From positions 62,001-126,000 of the forward strand of contig NZ_MSDO01000004.1 in assembly GCF_001937195.1 (NCBI RefSeq): a stretch of DNA of 64,000 nucleotides, in the 5' to 3' direction. The position numbers and the translations under genes were made by a program. Below are positions 41,276-50,271 of this stretch, one piece after another. Under the pieces are notes generated by a model. The model was not told where the DNA came from and ran no database searches. It worked only from the letters and a program-made list of their open reading frames with translations. Each line of letters begins with the position of its first letter. Position 1 is the first letter of the stretch. Origin of the DNA: Salinicola socius (GTDB lineage: Bacteria; Pseudomonadota; Gammaproteobacteria; Pseudomonadales; Halomonadaceae).

Positions 41276-42088
41276 TCAGTAACCGAGACTGGATGTCGGT
41301 CTGGGGGTGTCCGGCTTGTAGCGAGCAATGGTCTCCACGGCGGCCTGACGCAGCAGGCTGATATCGATGCCAACGGCGATGAAATCGAAACCCCACTGGG
41401 CGTAGCGTTTGGCATCCGCCTCGGCGGGCGCGAGGATGCCGGCCGCCTTGCCGGCGGCGTGGGTCACCTCGAGCGTGTGGCGAATCATGGCTTGCACATC
41501 CGGATGATTGGGGTTGCCGGCGTGACCGACACCGGTGGAAAGATCCACCGGGCCAACGAAGATGGCATCCACCCCCTCGGTGGCCGCAATCGCTTCGGCG
41601 TTATCGACGCCGGTTCGAGACTCCACTTGCACGACGAGGCATAGTTCCTCGTGCGCATGAGCCAGATAGTCTTCCACGCTGTCCCAGCGCGTTGCCCGAG
41701 TCAGGCCGCCGCCGACGCCTCTGAAGCCGTGCGGCGGATAGCGTGTCGCTGCCACCAGCTTCTCCGCTTGCTCTGCCGTGTCGACCATGGGAATCATCAA
41801 CGTCTGGGCGCCAATATCCAGCAACTGCTTGATCAGTGCGGGATCGTGATTGACGGTTCTTACCACCGGCGCGCAGGCACCGGGGGCGATGGCATAGGGA
41901 GCGATGGCCTGCAGCTGGGCCAGCACGGAAGGCACCGTATTGGGTGCATGCTCGCCATCGATCAGCAGCCAGTCGAAGCCGGTAGTGGCCAGAATCTCGG
42001 TGGCGTACCCGGTGCCGAACCCGGCCCAGCAACCATAGCGGGGGGTGCCATCGAGCGAGCGTTTGAAAGGATTCGATGGTAATTGCAT
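41276..42088 (-). CDS. HpcH/HpaI-family aldolase
   Basis: A 270-residue class II aldolase. The start is the ATG at 42088 (AAGGAA upstream). The frame is open further to 42223 only because it reads through copy 2 of the dispersed repeat. Motifs: LIDGEHAPNT, VVRTVNHDPALIKQLLDIGA, GLTRATRW, VQVESRTGVDNAEAIA with the metal Glu, and IFVGPVDLSTGVGHAGN with the metal Asp. These enzymes cleave or form 2-keto-3-hydroxy acids, releasing pyruvate (4-hydroxy-2-oxoheptanedioate or 2-keto-3-deoxyglucarate type). The orphan TctC gene lies upstream on the same strand. Confidence 0.9.
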   Translation of the reverse strand: MQLPSNPFKRSLDGTPRYGCWAGFGTGYATEILATTGFDWLLIDGEHAPNTVPSVLAQLQAIAPYAIAPGACAPVVRTVNHDPALIKQLLDIGAQTLMIPMVDTAEQAEKLVAATRYPPHGFRGVGGGLTRATRWDSVEDYLAHAHEELCLVVQVESRTGVDNAEAIAATEGVDAIFVGPVDLSTGVGHAGNPNHPDVQAMIRHTLEVTHAAGKAAGILAPAEADAKRYAQWGFDFIAVGIDISLLRQAAVETIARYKPDTPRPTSSLGY

Positions 42089-42129
42089 GGCATTGGTTTC
42101 CTTATACGATCTCAGCCGTGACGATCTAC

Positions 42130-42268
42130 GCTCTGTCTGAAAAATGCCTGCGCTCGCCCATCCGGCGTTAAAAATTGACTCAAAATGCTCATTTACACCT
42201 CGTAAACTCCGCTTTTTCGTCATTTTTTGCCTAGTCTGACCATCGCTCGCTGATTTTTCAGACAGAGC
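42130..42268. repeat. Dispersed palindromic repeat, copy 2 (139 bp)
   Basis: Same length and ends as copy 1 (5658-5796), with about six substitutions. The inner right arm reads GTCATTTTTT instead of GTCAATTTTT, which weakens the inner pairing. It sits exactly between the TctC stop codon (42269) and the aldolase promoter region. Confidence 0.88.
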
Positions 42269-43246
42269 TTAGTTCGTCAGACCCATTTCGCCCATGATCT
42301 TGCCGAATTTCTCATCGTCTTCGGCCATCAACTGGGCAAAGCCATCCGCATCTCGCCACACGATGCCGTAACCCTGTTTGGCCATGAAGTTCTGATAGGC
42401 GTCGCTGTCGTAGGCTTTCTTGAGCGCGCTTTCCAGGGTTGCCACGACGTCTTCGTCCATTCCCTTCGGCCCGACGATGCCACGCCATGCCCCTAGCGTG
42501 AAATCGCTTCCGACCTGCTCCTTGAAAGTCGGAATGTCGGGGAAACCCTCCAGCCTCTCCGGGGTCATCACGCCGAGGCTGTGAAGCTCGCCCGCCTCGA
42601 TCATCGATCTTGCCTCGGGCAGTGAAGAGGCCACCAGATCGATACTGTTGGAGGCCAGCTCGGTCATGGCCGGCGCCGAGCCCTGGCTGGGAATCCAGGT
42701 GATCTTTCCGGCGGGAATGCCCTGATCCATCAGGAAGCCATTGAGCGCGACGTGCCAGATACCACCAAGCCCGGTGCCCGAGGCGTTGTAGGTGCCCCGG
42801 GGCTGGTCCTTGACCTGGGTCACGAAGTCTTCGAGATCCGTGAAAGGGGAGTCGTCGGAGACGGAGAGACTGGCGGAGTCGAAATTGATCTGACCGATCG
42901 GGGTGAAAGCCTGGTAAGTCAGGTCGGTGAGCCCTTGCCAGTGCATCATCGCGACCTCGACGGTGGACAGGCCCAGGGTGTAGCCGTCGGGTTTGGCGTT
43001 GGCGATCGCGGTATGACCGACGACACCACTTCCGCCGGTACGATTCTGGACGTTGATCGTCTGTCCCAGCTGTTCCTCGAGGGAGGAGGCGATGATGCGC
43101 GCGGTCGCGTCGGTACCGCCACCGGCCGCCCACGGCACGATCAGCGTGATCGGCTTCTCGGGATAATCCGCCCATGCCAGTGGCGAGGCCAGTACGGCGG
43201 CGGACAGCAACAGGCTGAGACGGCGGGGAGCCACTGATCGGTTCAT
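42269..43246 (-). CDS. TctC/Bug-type tripartite tricarboxylate transporter binding protein
   Basis: A 325-residue exported protein with GAGG before its ATG. Residues 1-26 are the signal peptide (cleavage after AWA). Mature part: YPEKPITLIVPWAAGGGTDATAR-type (LIVPWAAGGGTDATAR) first loop, NRTGGSGVVGHTAIANAKPDGYTLG, and GLGGIWHVALNGFL typical of the TTT receptor fold for C4-C6 carboxylates. No tctA or tctB homologue is in the window, so it is an orphan receptor, as in Bordetella-type Bug proteins. It may deliver a substrate linked to the downstream aldolase. Confidence 0.92.
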   Translation of the reverse strand: MNRSVAPRRLSLLLSAAVLASPLAWADYPEKPITLIVPWAAGGGTDATARIIASSLEEQLGQTINVQNRTGGSGVVGHTAIANAKPDGYTLGLSTVEVAMMHWQGLTDLTYQAFTPIGQINFDSASLSVSDDSPFTDLEDFVTQVKDQPRGTYNASGTGLGGIWHVALNGFLMDQGIPAGKITWIPSQGSAPAMTELASNSIDLVASSLPEARSMIEAGELHSLGVMTPERLEGFPDIPTFKEQVGSDFTLGAWRGIVGPKGMDEDVVATLESALKKAYDSDAYQNFMAKQGYGIVWRDADGFAQLMAEDDEKFGKIMGEMGLTN

Positions 43247-43294
43247 GATGACCTCGCTTGGCGTGCTTATTTTTTAGAAAATTTTTCAAGATGA

Positions 43295-43310
43295 ACTTTG
43301 CATGCAAAGT
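43295..43310. promoter_or_regulatory. Operator-like palindrome upstream of tctC-like gene
   Basis: ACTTTGCATGCAAAGT is a perfect 16-base palindrome, 49 bases before the start of the binding-protein gene, within an AT-rich promoter-like stretch. It may bind a GntR- or IclR-type regulator not visible nearby. Confidence 0.55.
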
Positions 43311-43374
43311 CATAGCAAGACGTGGCCCCCGCCACAATTGCGCAATCGTCTAAGGTGCGAAGAGCGCAACCCGC

Positions 43375-43872
43375 TCAGGTGGCAGCGATGAGATCGGTCG
43401 GGATCGGTCGATTCTCGAACACGCGACGCAGGACGAAGCTGGTGTGGGCGCCGGTCACGCCTTCGATACGATTGATGACGTGCAGCAGAAGGTGCTGATA
43501 GTCATCCATGTCGCGGACCAGGATCTTGAGCTGAAAGTCCGCGGCCTGGCCGGTGATGATCAGGCACTCGATGACGTTGGGCACCTCGCGAATGTGCCGC
43601 TCGAAGTTATCGAAGCGCTCCGGGGTATGAAGATCCATCGAGATATGCAGCAGTGCCATCAACTGATAGCCCAGCGGGCGCGCGTCGACATCGGCTCGAT
43701 ATCGCACGATCAGGCCGCTCTCTTCCAGCGCCCTGACGCGTCGCAGGCAAGGCGAGGGAGAGAGCCCGATACGGTCGGCCAGTTCCTGGTTGCTGATGCG
43801 CCCCTCCTGCTGAAGGCGTTCGAGTATGCGCCGATCATATCGGTCCAGGATCTGGGGAGTGGTGGGATGCAT
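43375..43872 (-). CDS. Lrp/AsnC-family transcriptional regulator
   Basis: A 165-residue regulator, ATG at 43872 after GAGGC. The helix-turn-helix spans residues ~10-45 (LDRYDRRILERLQQEGRISN, then LADRIGLSPSPCLRRVRALEESG-type). The RAM effector domain follows (YQLMALLHISMDLHTPERFD, FQLKILVRDMDDYQHLL). The frame extends to 43947 without support. It diverges from leuA; two 12-base direct repeats between them are candidate binding sites. Confidence 0.93.
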   Translation of the reverse strand: MHPTTPQILDRYDRRILERLQQEGRISNQELADRIGLSPSPCLRRVRALEESGLIVRYRADVDARPLGYQLMALLHISMDLHTPERFDNFERHIREVPNVIECLIITGQAADFQLKILVRDMDDYQHLLLHVINRIEGVTGAHTSFVLRRVFENRPIPTDLIAAT

Positions 43873-43895
43873 GACGTTATCTGCCTCTATTCTTC

Positions 43896-43947
43896 GTTTT
43901 TTCGCAACATTATGCCAATTTAGTCCGTTTTGCGCGTTTTTTCGCAA
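43896..43947. promoter_or_regulatory. Direct repeats in lrp-leuA divergent region
   Basis: GTTTTTTCGCAA occurs exactly at 43896-43907 and 43936-43947. Centres are 40 bases apart, about four helical turns, which suits an Lrp-type multimer. Confidence 0.5.
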
Positions 43948-44107
43948 TAACCTGTCGCGGCAAACGTTCTACACTGTCACTGCCGTTACGACTTTCGCTG
44001 CCACAAGCAGCCACCAAGCCGGCGTGGTCATCCACCGCTCCCGCGATCACCGGGGCCGCCACCCGCGGCCATCGTCAACCGAGTTCTTCATCTTCAGGAA
44101 TCCCATC

Positions 44108-45808
44108 ATGTCTGCTTTCGACCAGCGCGCCTTTGATCATAGAAAATATCGCCCGGCGCCCCGCGTGCCCGCCTTCGATCGTCAATGGCCGGACCGTGAT
44201 CTCGATCACGCACCGATCTGGGTGAGCGAAGACCTGCGCGATGGCAACCAGGCGCTACTGGAGCCGATGAGCGTCGAGCAGAAGAAGCGTTTCTGGCATC
44301 AGATCGTCAAGGTAGGCATCAAGGAGATCATGGTCGGGTTCCCCTCGGCGAGTCAGCCCGATTACGACTTCGTGCGCTGGCTGATCGAGGATGACCAGAT
44401 TCCCGATGACGTGACCATCGCCGTACTGGTGCAGTGCCGCGAGCATCTGATCGAGAAGACGTTCGAATCGCTGGTCGGAGCCAAGCGCGCCATCGTCCAT
44501 CTCTACAACTCCACCTCCACCGTCCAGCGCGAGCGGGTGTTCGAGATGGACCGTGACGGCATCGTCGATATCGCGGTGCAGGGGGCGACCTGGGTCAAGA
44601 CCTACGCCGAACGCTATCCGGAAGTGGAATGGCGTTTCGAGTACACGCCCGAGAGCTTCTCCAGCACCGAGATCGACTTCTCGCTGCGGATCTGCGAAGC
44701 GGTCATGGATGTGTGGCAGCCGACGCCCGACAACAAGTGCATCCTCAACCTGCCGACCACGGTCGAAGTGGCAGGGCCGCATCATCATGCCGATCAGATC
44801 GAGTACTTCTGTCAGCACATCAGCCGGCGCGACAGCGTGATCATCTCGGTACACACCCATAACGACCGCGGCGGTGCGGTGGCCTCCGCCGAGCTGGCAC
44901 TGCTGGCCGGGGCCGAGCGCGTCGAAGGCACGCTGCTGGGCAATGGCGAGCGCACCGGCAACATGGACATCGTCACGTTGGCGATGAACCTCTACAGCCA
45001 GGGCATCGATCCCGAGCTCGACCTGTCGCGGCCGGACGAGATCATCGAAGTGGTCAACGACTGCACCAACATCCCGATTCATCCGCGCCATCCGTGGGTC
45101 GGCGAAATGGTCTACACCGCCTTCTCGGGCAGCCATCAGGACGCGATTCGCAAGTCGCTCAAGAAGCAGCGGCCGGACGAGCCGTGGCAGGTCGCTTATC
45201 TGCCCATCGATCCGCATGACATCGGTCGCGATTACCAGGCGGTGATTCGGGTCAACAGCCAATCCGGCAAGGGCGGCATGGCGTTCCTGCTCGAGCGCGA
45301 CTACGGCATCAGCCTGCCGCGCTGGATGATGCTGGCGCTGGCGCCCCACGTGCAGCAGGAGAGCGAGAAGCGGGCCAGCGAACTCTCCAGCGAGATCATC
45401 CGGCAGGTCATGTTCGACCGGTTCACCTGCGAGTCACCGCTGTCGCTGGCCGACTATCGTCTTTCCAAGGGGCAGGACGAGGGCATCGAGGTGACCCTGT
45501 GGCAGGGTGCCGAGACGCTGCGCCTTTCCGGCAAGGGGAACGGGGCGATGTCTTCGTTCACCGATGCGTGGCAGAAGCATTCCGGCGTCAGCGTCGGCAT
45601 CGTCGATTACGCCGAACATTCCCTCGGGGGCGACAGTGAGGCCAATGCCATCGCCTTCGTCCAGCTCAACGTCGGCGGGCAACGCGTCTGTGCCGTGGCC
45701 GAAGACAGCGACACCGTCAGTGCCTCGCTCAAGGCGCTCATCGCCGGGATCAATCTGGCGATGACGACCGAATCGAGCGCGACTCGCGAGACGGAACGGG
45801 CGCTGTAA
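44108..45808 (+). CDS. leuA: 2-isopropylmalate synthase (type 2)
   Basis: A 566-residue enzyme condensing acetyl-CoA with 2-ketoisovalerate, the first committed step of leucine synthesis. Start is the ATG at 44108 with AGGAA upstream; the earlier frame (43826) runs through the promoter region. HMGL-like domain landmarks: WVSEDLRDGNQALLEPM with the metal Asp, EVAGPHHHADQIE, SVHTHNDRGGAVASAELAL-type (HTHNDRGGAVA) and EGTLLGNGERTGN. The C-terminal LeuA dimer regulatory domain runs from ~440 to the end. Type 2 length (about 560) fits. A divergent Lrp/AsnC gene may control it. Confidence 0.96.
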   Translation: MSAFDQRAFDHRKYRPAPRVPAFDRQWPDRDLDHAPIWVSEDLRDGNQALLEPMSVEQKKRFWHQIVKVGIKEIMVGFPSASQPDYDFVRWLIEDDQIPDDVTIAVLVQCREHLIEKTFESLVGAKRAIVHLYNSTSTVQRERVFEMDRDGIVDIAVQGATWVKTYAERYPEVEWRFEYTPESFSSTEIDFSLRICEAVMDVWQPTPDNKCILNLPTTVEVAGPHHHADQIEYFCQHISRRDSVIISVHTHNDRGGAVASAELALLAGAERVEGTLLGNGERTGNMDIVTLAMNLYSQGIDPELDLSRPDEIIEVVNDCTNIPIHPRHPWVGEMVYTAFSGSHQDAIRKSLKKQRPDEPWQVAYLPIDPHDIGRDYQAVIRVNSQSGKGGMAFLLERDYGISLPRWMMLALAPHVQQESEKRASELSSEIIRQVMFDRFTCESPLSLADYRLSKGQDEGIEVTLWQGAETLRLSGKGNGAMSSFTDAWQKHSGVSVGIVDYAEHSLGGDSEANAIAFVQLNVGGQRVCAVAEDSDTVSASLKALIAGINLAMTTESSATRETERAL

Positions 45809-45832
45809 CGGTTCATAGGGGGCAGAAACGCA

Positions 45833-45858
45833 GACGGGGCGCCCATTGGCGCCCCGTC
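45833..45858. terminator. Bidirectional-type hairpin between leuA and FNT genes
   Basis: GACGGGGCGCC (45833-45843), loop CATT, GGCGCCCCGTC (45848-45858). Between convergent genes ending at 45808 and 45897. Confidence 0.75.
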
Positions 45859-45896
45859 CGCGTTTTCCCTCTGTGACGGTCGTCGACTGACGGCTA

Positions 45897-46745
45897 TCAG
45901 TTGTCGCTATCGCTGCGAATCTGAGCGTGGCTGATCAGAGCGAAGATGAAGGTGCCGCCGACGACGTTGCCGAGTAGCGTCGGCAGGCCGAAGCGGAACA
46001 GGTATTCCCCCCAGCTCGCGTGACCGGAGAAGACCAGATACATCACTTCGGTCGAGCCGACGATGATATGCGTGAACCCGCCGATGGCGACGAGGTAGGT
46101 CACGATCAGGATGACCCAGATCTTGGCGCTGCTGGCGCTTGGCAGCAGCCAGACCATGGTCGCGATCATCCAGCCGGCCACGATACCCTTGGCGAACATC
46201 TGCATCGGGGTATTCTCGAGAATGTGTTCACCCAGAGAGAGAAAGGCCTCGTGAGTCTGCATCGAGAAGATCGGTAGTACCAGAATCGCCCAGGCCGAGA
46301 CCGCCACACCGACTAGGTTACCGACCAGCACCACGCCCCAGAGGCGTAGCAGGCACAAGAATTTGCCGATCCGAGGTTGACTCATCACGGGCAGGACCGC
46401 CGTCACGGTGTTTTCGGTGAAGAGCTGCTGTCGCGCCATGATCACGACCAGAAAGCCCACCGTGTAGCCCAGTGACTCGACCAGAAATCCGACATCGTTA
46501 TCCGGTAGGCGGGCGTGCAGCAGGCCTTTCGCCAGCATCGAAAAACTCATCGATAGGCCGGCGGCAATGGCGGACCACAGCAATGCCGATACCGTACGGT
46601 TCAGCTCCTTTTCGCCTTCCTCTCGAATGTACTCGTGTACGGCCGCCGCCTTCGAGGGCAGATGCTCGCCATCGAGTTGCAGGTCGTGCTCGTCGTCTTC
46701 CTGCCGGACGCGACTGGGCGGCGTGAGATCGTGATGGTTAGTCAA
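45897..46745 (-). CDS. Formate/nitrite transporter-family channel (YfdC-like)
   Basis: A 282-residue protein starting at TTG (46745) with AAGGA upstream. The N-terminal ~50 residues are hydrophilic. Six transmembrane helices follow with the FNT pattern: SAIAAGLSMSFSMLAKGLL, LVVIMARQQLFTENTVTAVLPV (shown in part) in helix 3, GVAVSAWAILVLP, KGIVAGWMIATMVWLLPSA, GGFTHIIVGSTEVMYLVFSG, and GNVVGGTFIFALI. The ENT and GGFTHxI motifs fit the YfdC branch, whose substrate is unclear. The long hydrophilic N-terminus is typical for that branch. Confidence 0.9.
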   Translation of the reverse strand: MTNHHDLTPPSRVRQEDDEHDLQLDGEHLPSKAAAVHEYIREEGEKELNRTVSALLWSAIAAGLSMSFSMLAKGLLHARLPDNDVGFLVESLGYTVGFLVVIMARQQLFTENTVTAVLPVMSQPRIGKFLCLLRLWGVVLVGNLVGVAVSAWAILVLPIFSMQTHEAFLSLGEHILENTPMQMFAKGIVAGWMIATMVWLLPSASSAKIWVILIVTYLVAIGGFTHIIVGSTEVMYLVFSGHASWGEYLFRFGLPTLLGNVVGGTFIFALISHAQIRSDSDN

Positions 46746-46876
46746 GCGGGCATTCCTTGGTCAGAGTGGAGGAGGGCGTCAAGCATGAAGAGCGGCCACC
46801 AGGTTTCTCTGCGATGGCCAGTGGCAAACGCTATGCTGGAACGATAGTCGCAAATGAGACAAGGAGATAGCCAAGC

Positions 46877-47572
46877 ATGTCGCCGGAATCGTGGACGATG
46901 CTGACGCATTTGGGAATGGCCTGGCTGGCCGGCAGCCTGATCGGCCTGGAGCGAACCTTCCATGGTCGCCCGGCGGGATTTCGCACGCATGCGCTGGTCT
47001 GCGTCTCGTCGGCGCTTCTGATGATGGTCACGATGTATCAGTGGCAATGGCTGGGCAGTGCGGTGCCGGAAGCAACGATTCGCACGGATCCCACGCGCAT
47101 GGCGCAAGGCATCATGACCGGGATCGGTTTCCTGGGAGCCGGGGTGATCTTCAAGGAGGGCCTGACGGTTCGAGGGTTGACCACGGCCGCGTCGATCTGG
47201 GTGACCTCGGTACTGGGTATTCTCTACGGTATCGGTTTTCTGTTTCCGGCGGTGCTGGCCACCATCGTGACCCTGTTGACCCTCTCCCTGTTCCGGGTGG
47301 TGGAGGCACGCATGCCGAGCCGGATATTTGCCCGCTGCGTTCTGCGTTTCGATAGTCAGGCGGTGATGGCCGAGGCACAGGTTCATGATCTGATGGCGTC
47401 ACATCGGTTCAAGGTCGAGAGCTTGAGCTATCGAACTCGTGACGAAGGCCGCCAGTTCGAATACCGCCTGATGCTGCGGACCCATGATCGAAAGTATATC
47501 CCGCCGCTGGCCGCCGATCTTCGCGACCACGACCGTTTGCTGGAGTTTCAGCTTTCGCCCACCGGAGATTGA
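46877..47572 (+). CDS. MgtC/SapB-family membrane protein
   Basis: A 231-residue protein with GGAG before its ATG. Four to five helices in the N-terminal 140 residues hold the family motif: LAGSLIGLERTFHGRPAGFRTHALVC-type (IGLERTFHGRPAGFRTHALV), then GIGFLGAGVIFKEGLTVRGLTTAASIW-type. A soluble ACT-like C-terminal domain follows (RCVLRFDSQAVMAEAQVHDL). Family members affect Mg2+ homeostasis and F-ATPase activity, and sometimes virulence. It is followed by the MFS gene after 70 bases. Confidence 0.92.
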   Translation: MSPESWTMLTHLGMAWLAGSLIGLERTFHGRPAGFRTHALVCVSSALLMMVTMYQWQWLGSAVPEATIRTDPTRMAQGIMTGIGFLGAGVIFKEGLTVRGLTTAASIWVTSVLGILYGIGFLFPAVLATIVTLLTLSLFRVVEARMPSRIFARCVLRFDSQAVMAEAQVHDLMASHRFKVESLSYRTRDEGRQFEYRLMLRTHDRKYIPPLAADLRDHDRLLEFQLSPTGD

Positions 47573-47642
47573 TGTCGAGAATGGTTGTCATTCCCTTGCC
47601 AGCCGATAGAGTAGGCGATCCTGAAATGGTGGCGAGGTGGTG

Positions 47643-48833
47643 ATGCAGGCACGCGAGAAGCGTCCGGCTTTCTGGATACTGATGGGCGCGATCATGCTGT
47701 CGCCGTTGGCGATCGACATTTATCTGCCGGCGCTGACTGCCATGGCCGATGAGTTCGAGCGGCCCTACGCTGCGCTGCAGCTGACCATCACGCTGTTCCT
47801 GATGAGTGTCGGGGTCGGGCAACTGCTGGTCGGTCCGTTGACCGATCGATTCGGCCGCCGTCCGGTGCTGCTGGGCGGCGTCGCCATCTATATGACGGCG
47901 GCAGTGATCGGCATGACGGCCATGTCGATAGAGATGCTCTACCTGTCACGCATTCTTCAGGGGCTGGGGGCCTGCGCATCCGTCACCGTGGCCTTTGCCG
48001 CAGTCCGCGACAGTTATACCCCGAGCCAGGGTGCCAAGCTCTACAGCTATCTCAATGGCTCGCTGACGCTGGTGCCATCGTTGGCTCCGGTGCTGGGCGG
48101 AGCACTGACCGTGGCGCTGGGTTGGCGCAGCAACTTCGCCTTCATGACGGCGTTCGCCGGACTGCTGTGGCTGTGCGCGTACTGGCGCTTCGGCGAAACC
48201 CGTCCTGTCGGAACGGTGGTCGAAAAGCGTCTCTATCGCTGGTCGCGTTATCGCCCGATCATCTTCAACCATCGGTTTCTCCATTATGCCGTGCTCGTCA
48301 GCACCATGATGGCCGCGATACTCGTCTACGTATCGGCGGCACCGGTCGTCATGATGGATCGTCTACGCCAGCCGGAGTGGATATTCAGCTTGTGGTTCGG
48401 GGGTAACGCCCTGGTCAGCACTGTCGCATTCTTTATCGTTCCCAGGCTGATGGCGCGGTGGGGAAGGGAGTCTACCGTGCAGCGTGGGCTGGTCGTCGTC
48501 ATCGGCGGCGGCCTGTTGATCGCTGTCCTCTACGGCACCGTACCGGTATCGGTAGTCACCTTCATGGGGCCTGTGGCGATACTGTCGATCGGCTTCTCGA
48601 TGGTGCTGGGTGCCGCGGCGAGCCTGGCGTTGGAGCCGTTTCCGGAGCGGGCGGGGACGGCCGCGGCACTGCTCGGCGCGATCCAGCTGGGCGGCGGTGC
48701 GACGTTGGCCACGCTGCTGCTGATGACGCCGTTGGCACCGCAGACATCGCTGGCCATGATCTGTTGCCTCGGAGGGATCGTCATGTGGACCCTGGCAATT
48801 CGGCTTGCCGGACGTCCTGAAACCGCTGGGTGA
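47643..48833 (+). CDS. Bcr/CflA-type MFS multidrug transporter
   Basis: A 396-residue 12-helix transporter; the ATG at 47643 has GCGAGG upstream. MFS signature: MSVGVGQLLVGPLTDRFGRRPVLLGG (part shown: GPLTDRFGRRPVLLGG) in loop 2-3, and IDIYLPALTAMADEF in helix 1 with the Asp typical of DHA1 proton-drug antiporters. It probably exports a drug or metabolite in exchange for protons. Confidence 0.92.
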   Translation: MQAREKRPAFWILMGAIMLSPLAIDIYLPALTAMADEFERPYAALQLTITLFLMSVGVGQLLVGPLTDRFGRRPVLLGGVAIYMTAAVIGMTAMSIEMLYLSRILQGLGACASVTVAFAAVRDSYTPSQGAKLYSYLNGSLTLVPSLAPVLGGALTVALGWRSNFAFMTAFAGLLWLCAYWRFGETRPVGTVVEKRLYRWSRYRPIIFNHRFLHYAVLVSTMMAAILVYVSAAPVVMMDRLRQPEWIFSLWFGGNALVSTVAFFIVPRLMARWGRESTVQRGLVVVIGGGLLIAVLYGTVPVSVVTFMGPVAILSIGFSMVLGAAASLALEPFPERAGTAAALLGAIQLGGGATLATLLLMTPLAPQTSLAMICCLGGIVMWTLAIRLAGRPETAG

Positions 48834-49099
48834 TGAGTCGATCGCCGGGGACGTCATCCAGCGAAGCGGTCTTCACGGGTCTGATGCCTTCTGCCGTCTC
48901 GCCAGTTCCAGCGGCGGTTACGCTAGACTGGAGTGCGCAGCATCATGTTGAAAGGCGCTGCGTTGGGGTGAGGTTTAACGCGAGCGGTATCGGGGCAGAA
49001 TGAACAGACTAGAATGAAACCGTCAGCAAGCAGCAATGACGTGAGAGATTACGGCGCGACAGCGATATCCGGTCGGCCTCAGGAAAGGAAACAATAGGT

Positions 49100-50023
49100 A
49101 TGGCCAGTCATGGCAAGGAAAGCACATGGTTGATTCTCAACGGTAAATCGGCTCAGCAGCCGGAGATCCGCGAGGCTGTCGAGCATCTGCGCCGTCAAGG
49201 GCATGACCTCCGGGTTCGGGTAACCTGGGAGGGCGGTGACGGGGTCGGGTTGGTGGACGACGCGATAGCCGGCGGTGCCACACGGATCGTCGCCGGCGGC
49301 GGTGACGGCTCGATCAACGAGATCGTCGCCGGGCTGATGCGGCAGGCGCCCGAGCGGCGTCCGGCCATGGGAGTTCTGCCGCTGGGGAGCGCCAACGACT
49401 TCGCCCATGGGTTGAATCTGCCGATGACTCCCCATGAGGCGCTGGCGCTGGCCATCACCGGAGACGTTCGCCAGGTGGATGTCGGAAAGCTCGACGATGA
49501 GCCGTTCATCAACGTGGCGTCCGGTGGATTCGGTGCCGAGATCACTACCTCGACGCCGGTGGGGCTGAAACGTCTGCTGGGCGGCGGTGCATATTCGCTG
49601 ATGGGGATGTTGAAAGCGTGGAATTATCAGCCCTTCGAAGGGCACATGCGATGGCCGGACGGCGAGGCCCGTGTACCGCTGTTCATGCTGGCGATCGGCA
49701 ACGGTTGCCAGGCCGGTGGCGGCCAACGGCTGGCGCCCTCCGCCAAACTGGATGACGGACTGCTCGAGCTGCTGTTCGTTCGCCACTTCAACTCGCTGGG
49801 TGAACTGAAACGAATCATCGATGAACTCGAGAACCTGCCTCAGGACGGGGAATTCGTGCGGTATCTTCGCGTGCCCTGGGTCGAATTCGACAGCAACGGC
49901 GCCTTTCCCTTGAATCTCGACGGCGAGCCGCGTCGCTACGGCCATTTTCGTGCATCGCTGGACCGTGGTGCCCTGCCGTTGGTGGTACCAAAGAGCTGCC
50001 CTTTGTTGCTGTACCCGGGTTAG
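49100..50023 (+). CDS. yegS: YegS-family lipid kinase
   Basis: A 307-residue diacylglycerol-kinase-fold enzyme with AGGAAAGGA before its ATG. The nucleotide motif GGGDGSINEI is at residues 66-75. PLGSANDFAHGL is the metal and substrate loop. FINVASGGFGAEIT and LFMLAIGNGCQAGGGQ follow. LNLDGEP lies near the C-terminus. YegS phosphorylates phosphatidylglycerol in vitro. A 266-base region upstream (48834-49099) has no gene. The dispersed repeat copy 3 begins right after the stop. Confidence 0.92.
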   Translation: MASHGKESTWLILNGKSAQQPEIREAVEHLRRQGHDLRVRVTWEGGDGVGLVDDAIAGGATRIVAGGGDGSINEIVAGLMRQAPERRPAMGVLPLGSANDFAHGLNLPMTPHEALALAITGDVRQVDVGKLDDEPFINVASGGFGAEITTSTPVGLKRLLGGGAYSLMGMLKAWNYQPFEGHMRWPDGEARVPLFMLAIGNGCQAGGGQRLAPSAKLDDGLLELLFVRHFNSLGELKRIIDELENLPQDGEFVRYLRVPWVEFDSNGAFPLNLDGEPRRYGHFRASLDRGALPLVVPKSCPLLLYPG

Positions 50024-50192
50024 GCACTGTCTGAAAAGTACCGCGCTCGCCCATGCGGCGTTAACAATCGGCTGGTGCGCCAGCCCGGTCAAAATGCTCA
50101 TTGACACCCCGTAAACTGGTACGCCAACCCGGCCCGTCTTCGCCGGTTTTGCCTTGCCTGGCCCTTCGATCGCCGACTGTTCAGACAACACC
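50024..50192. repeat. Dispersed palindromic repeat, diverged copy 3 (169 bp)
   Basis: Ends GGCACTGTCTGAA and TTCAGACAACACC are near reverse complements and match the copy 1/2 ends. The core TCAAAATGCTCATT, ACACC and CGTAAACT is kept in the same order. Inner arms are replaced by GC-rich ones, including a new hairpin GGCTGG (50070-50075) and CCAGCC (50080-50085), making the element 30 bp longer. It lies between yegS and the cytosine deaminase gene. Confidence 0.78.
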
Positions 50193-50271
50193 AGGCGTGA
50201 AACCGGGAATGAGGCTGGTGTCGATAACGACATCGGAAAGCATCGATCAAGAGCGACAGGAGCAGATCACA

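Noticed and set aside
42089-42223. N-terminal extension of the aldolase reading frame
   Set aside because: It is the translated inside of repeat copy 2 (MTKKRSLRGVNEHFES...). The same false start occurs in the copy 1 frame at 5179-5751.
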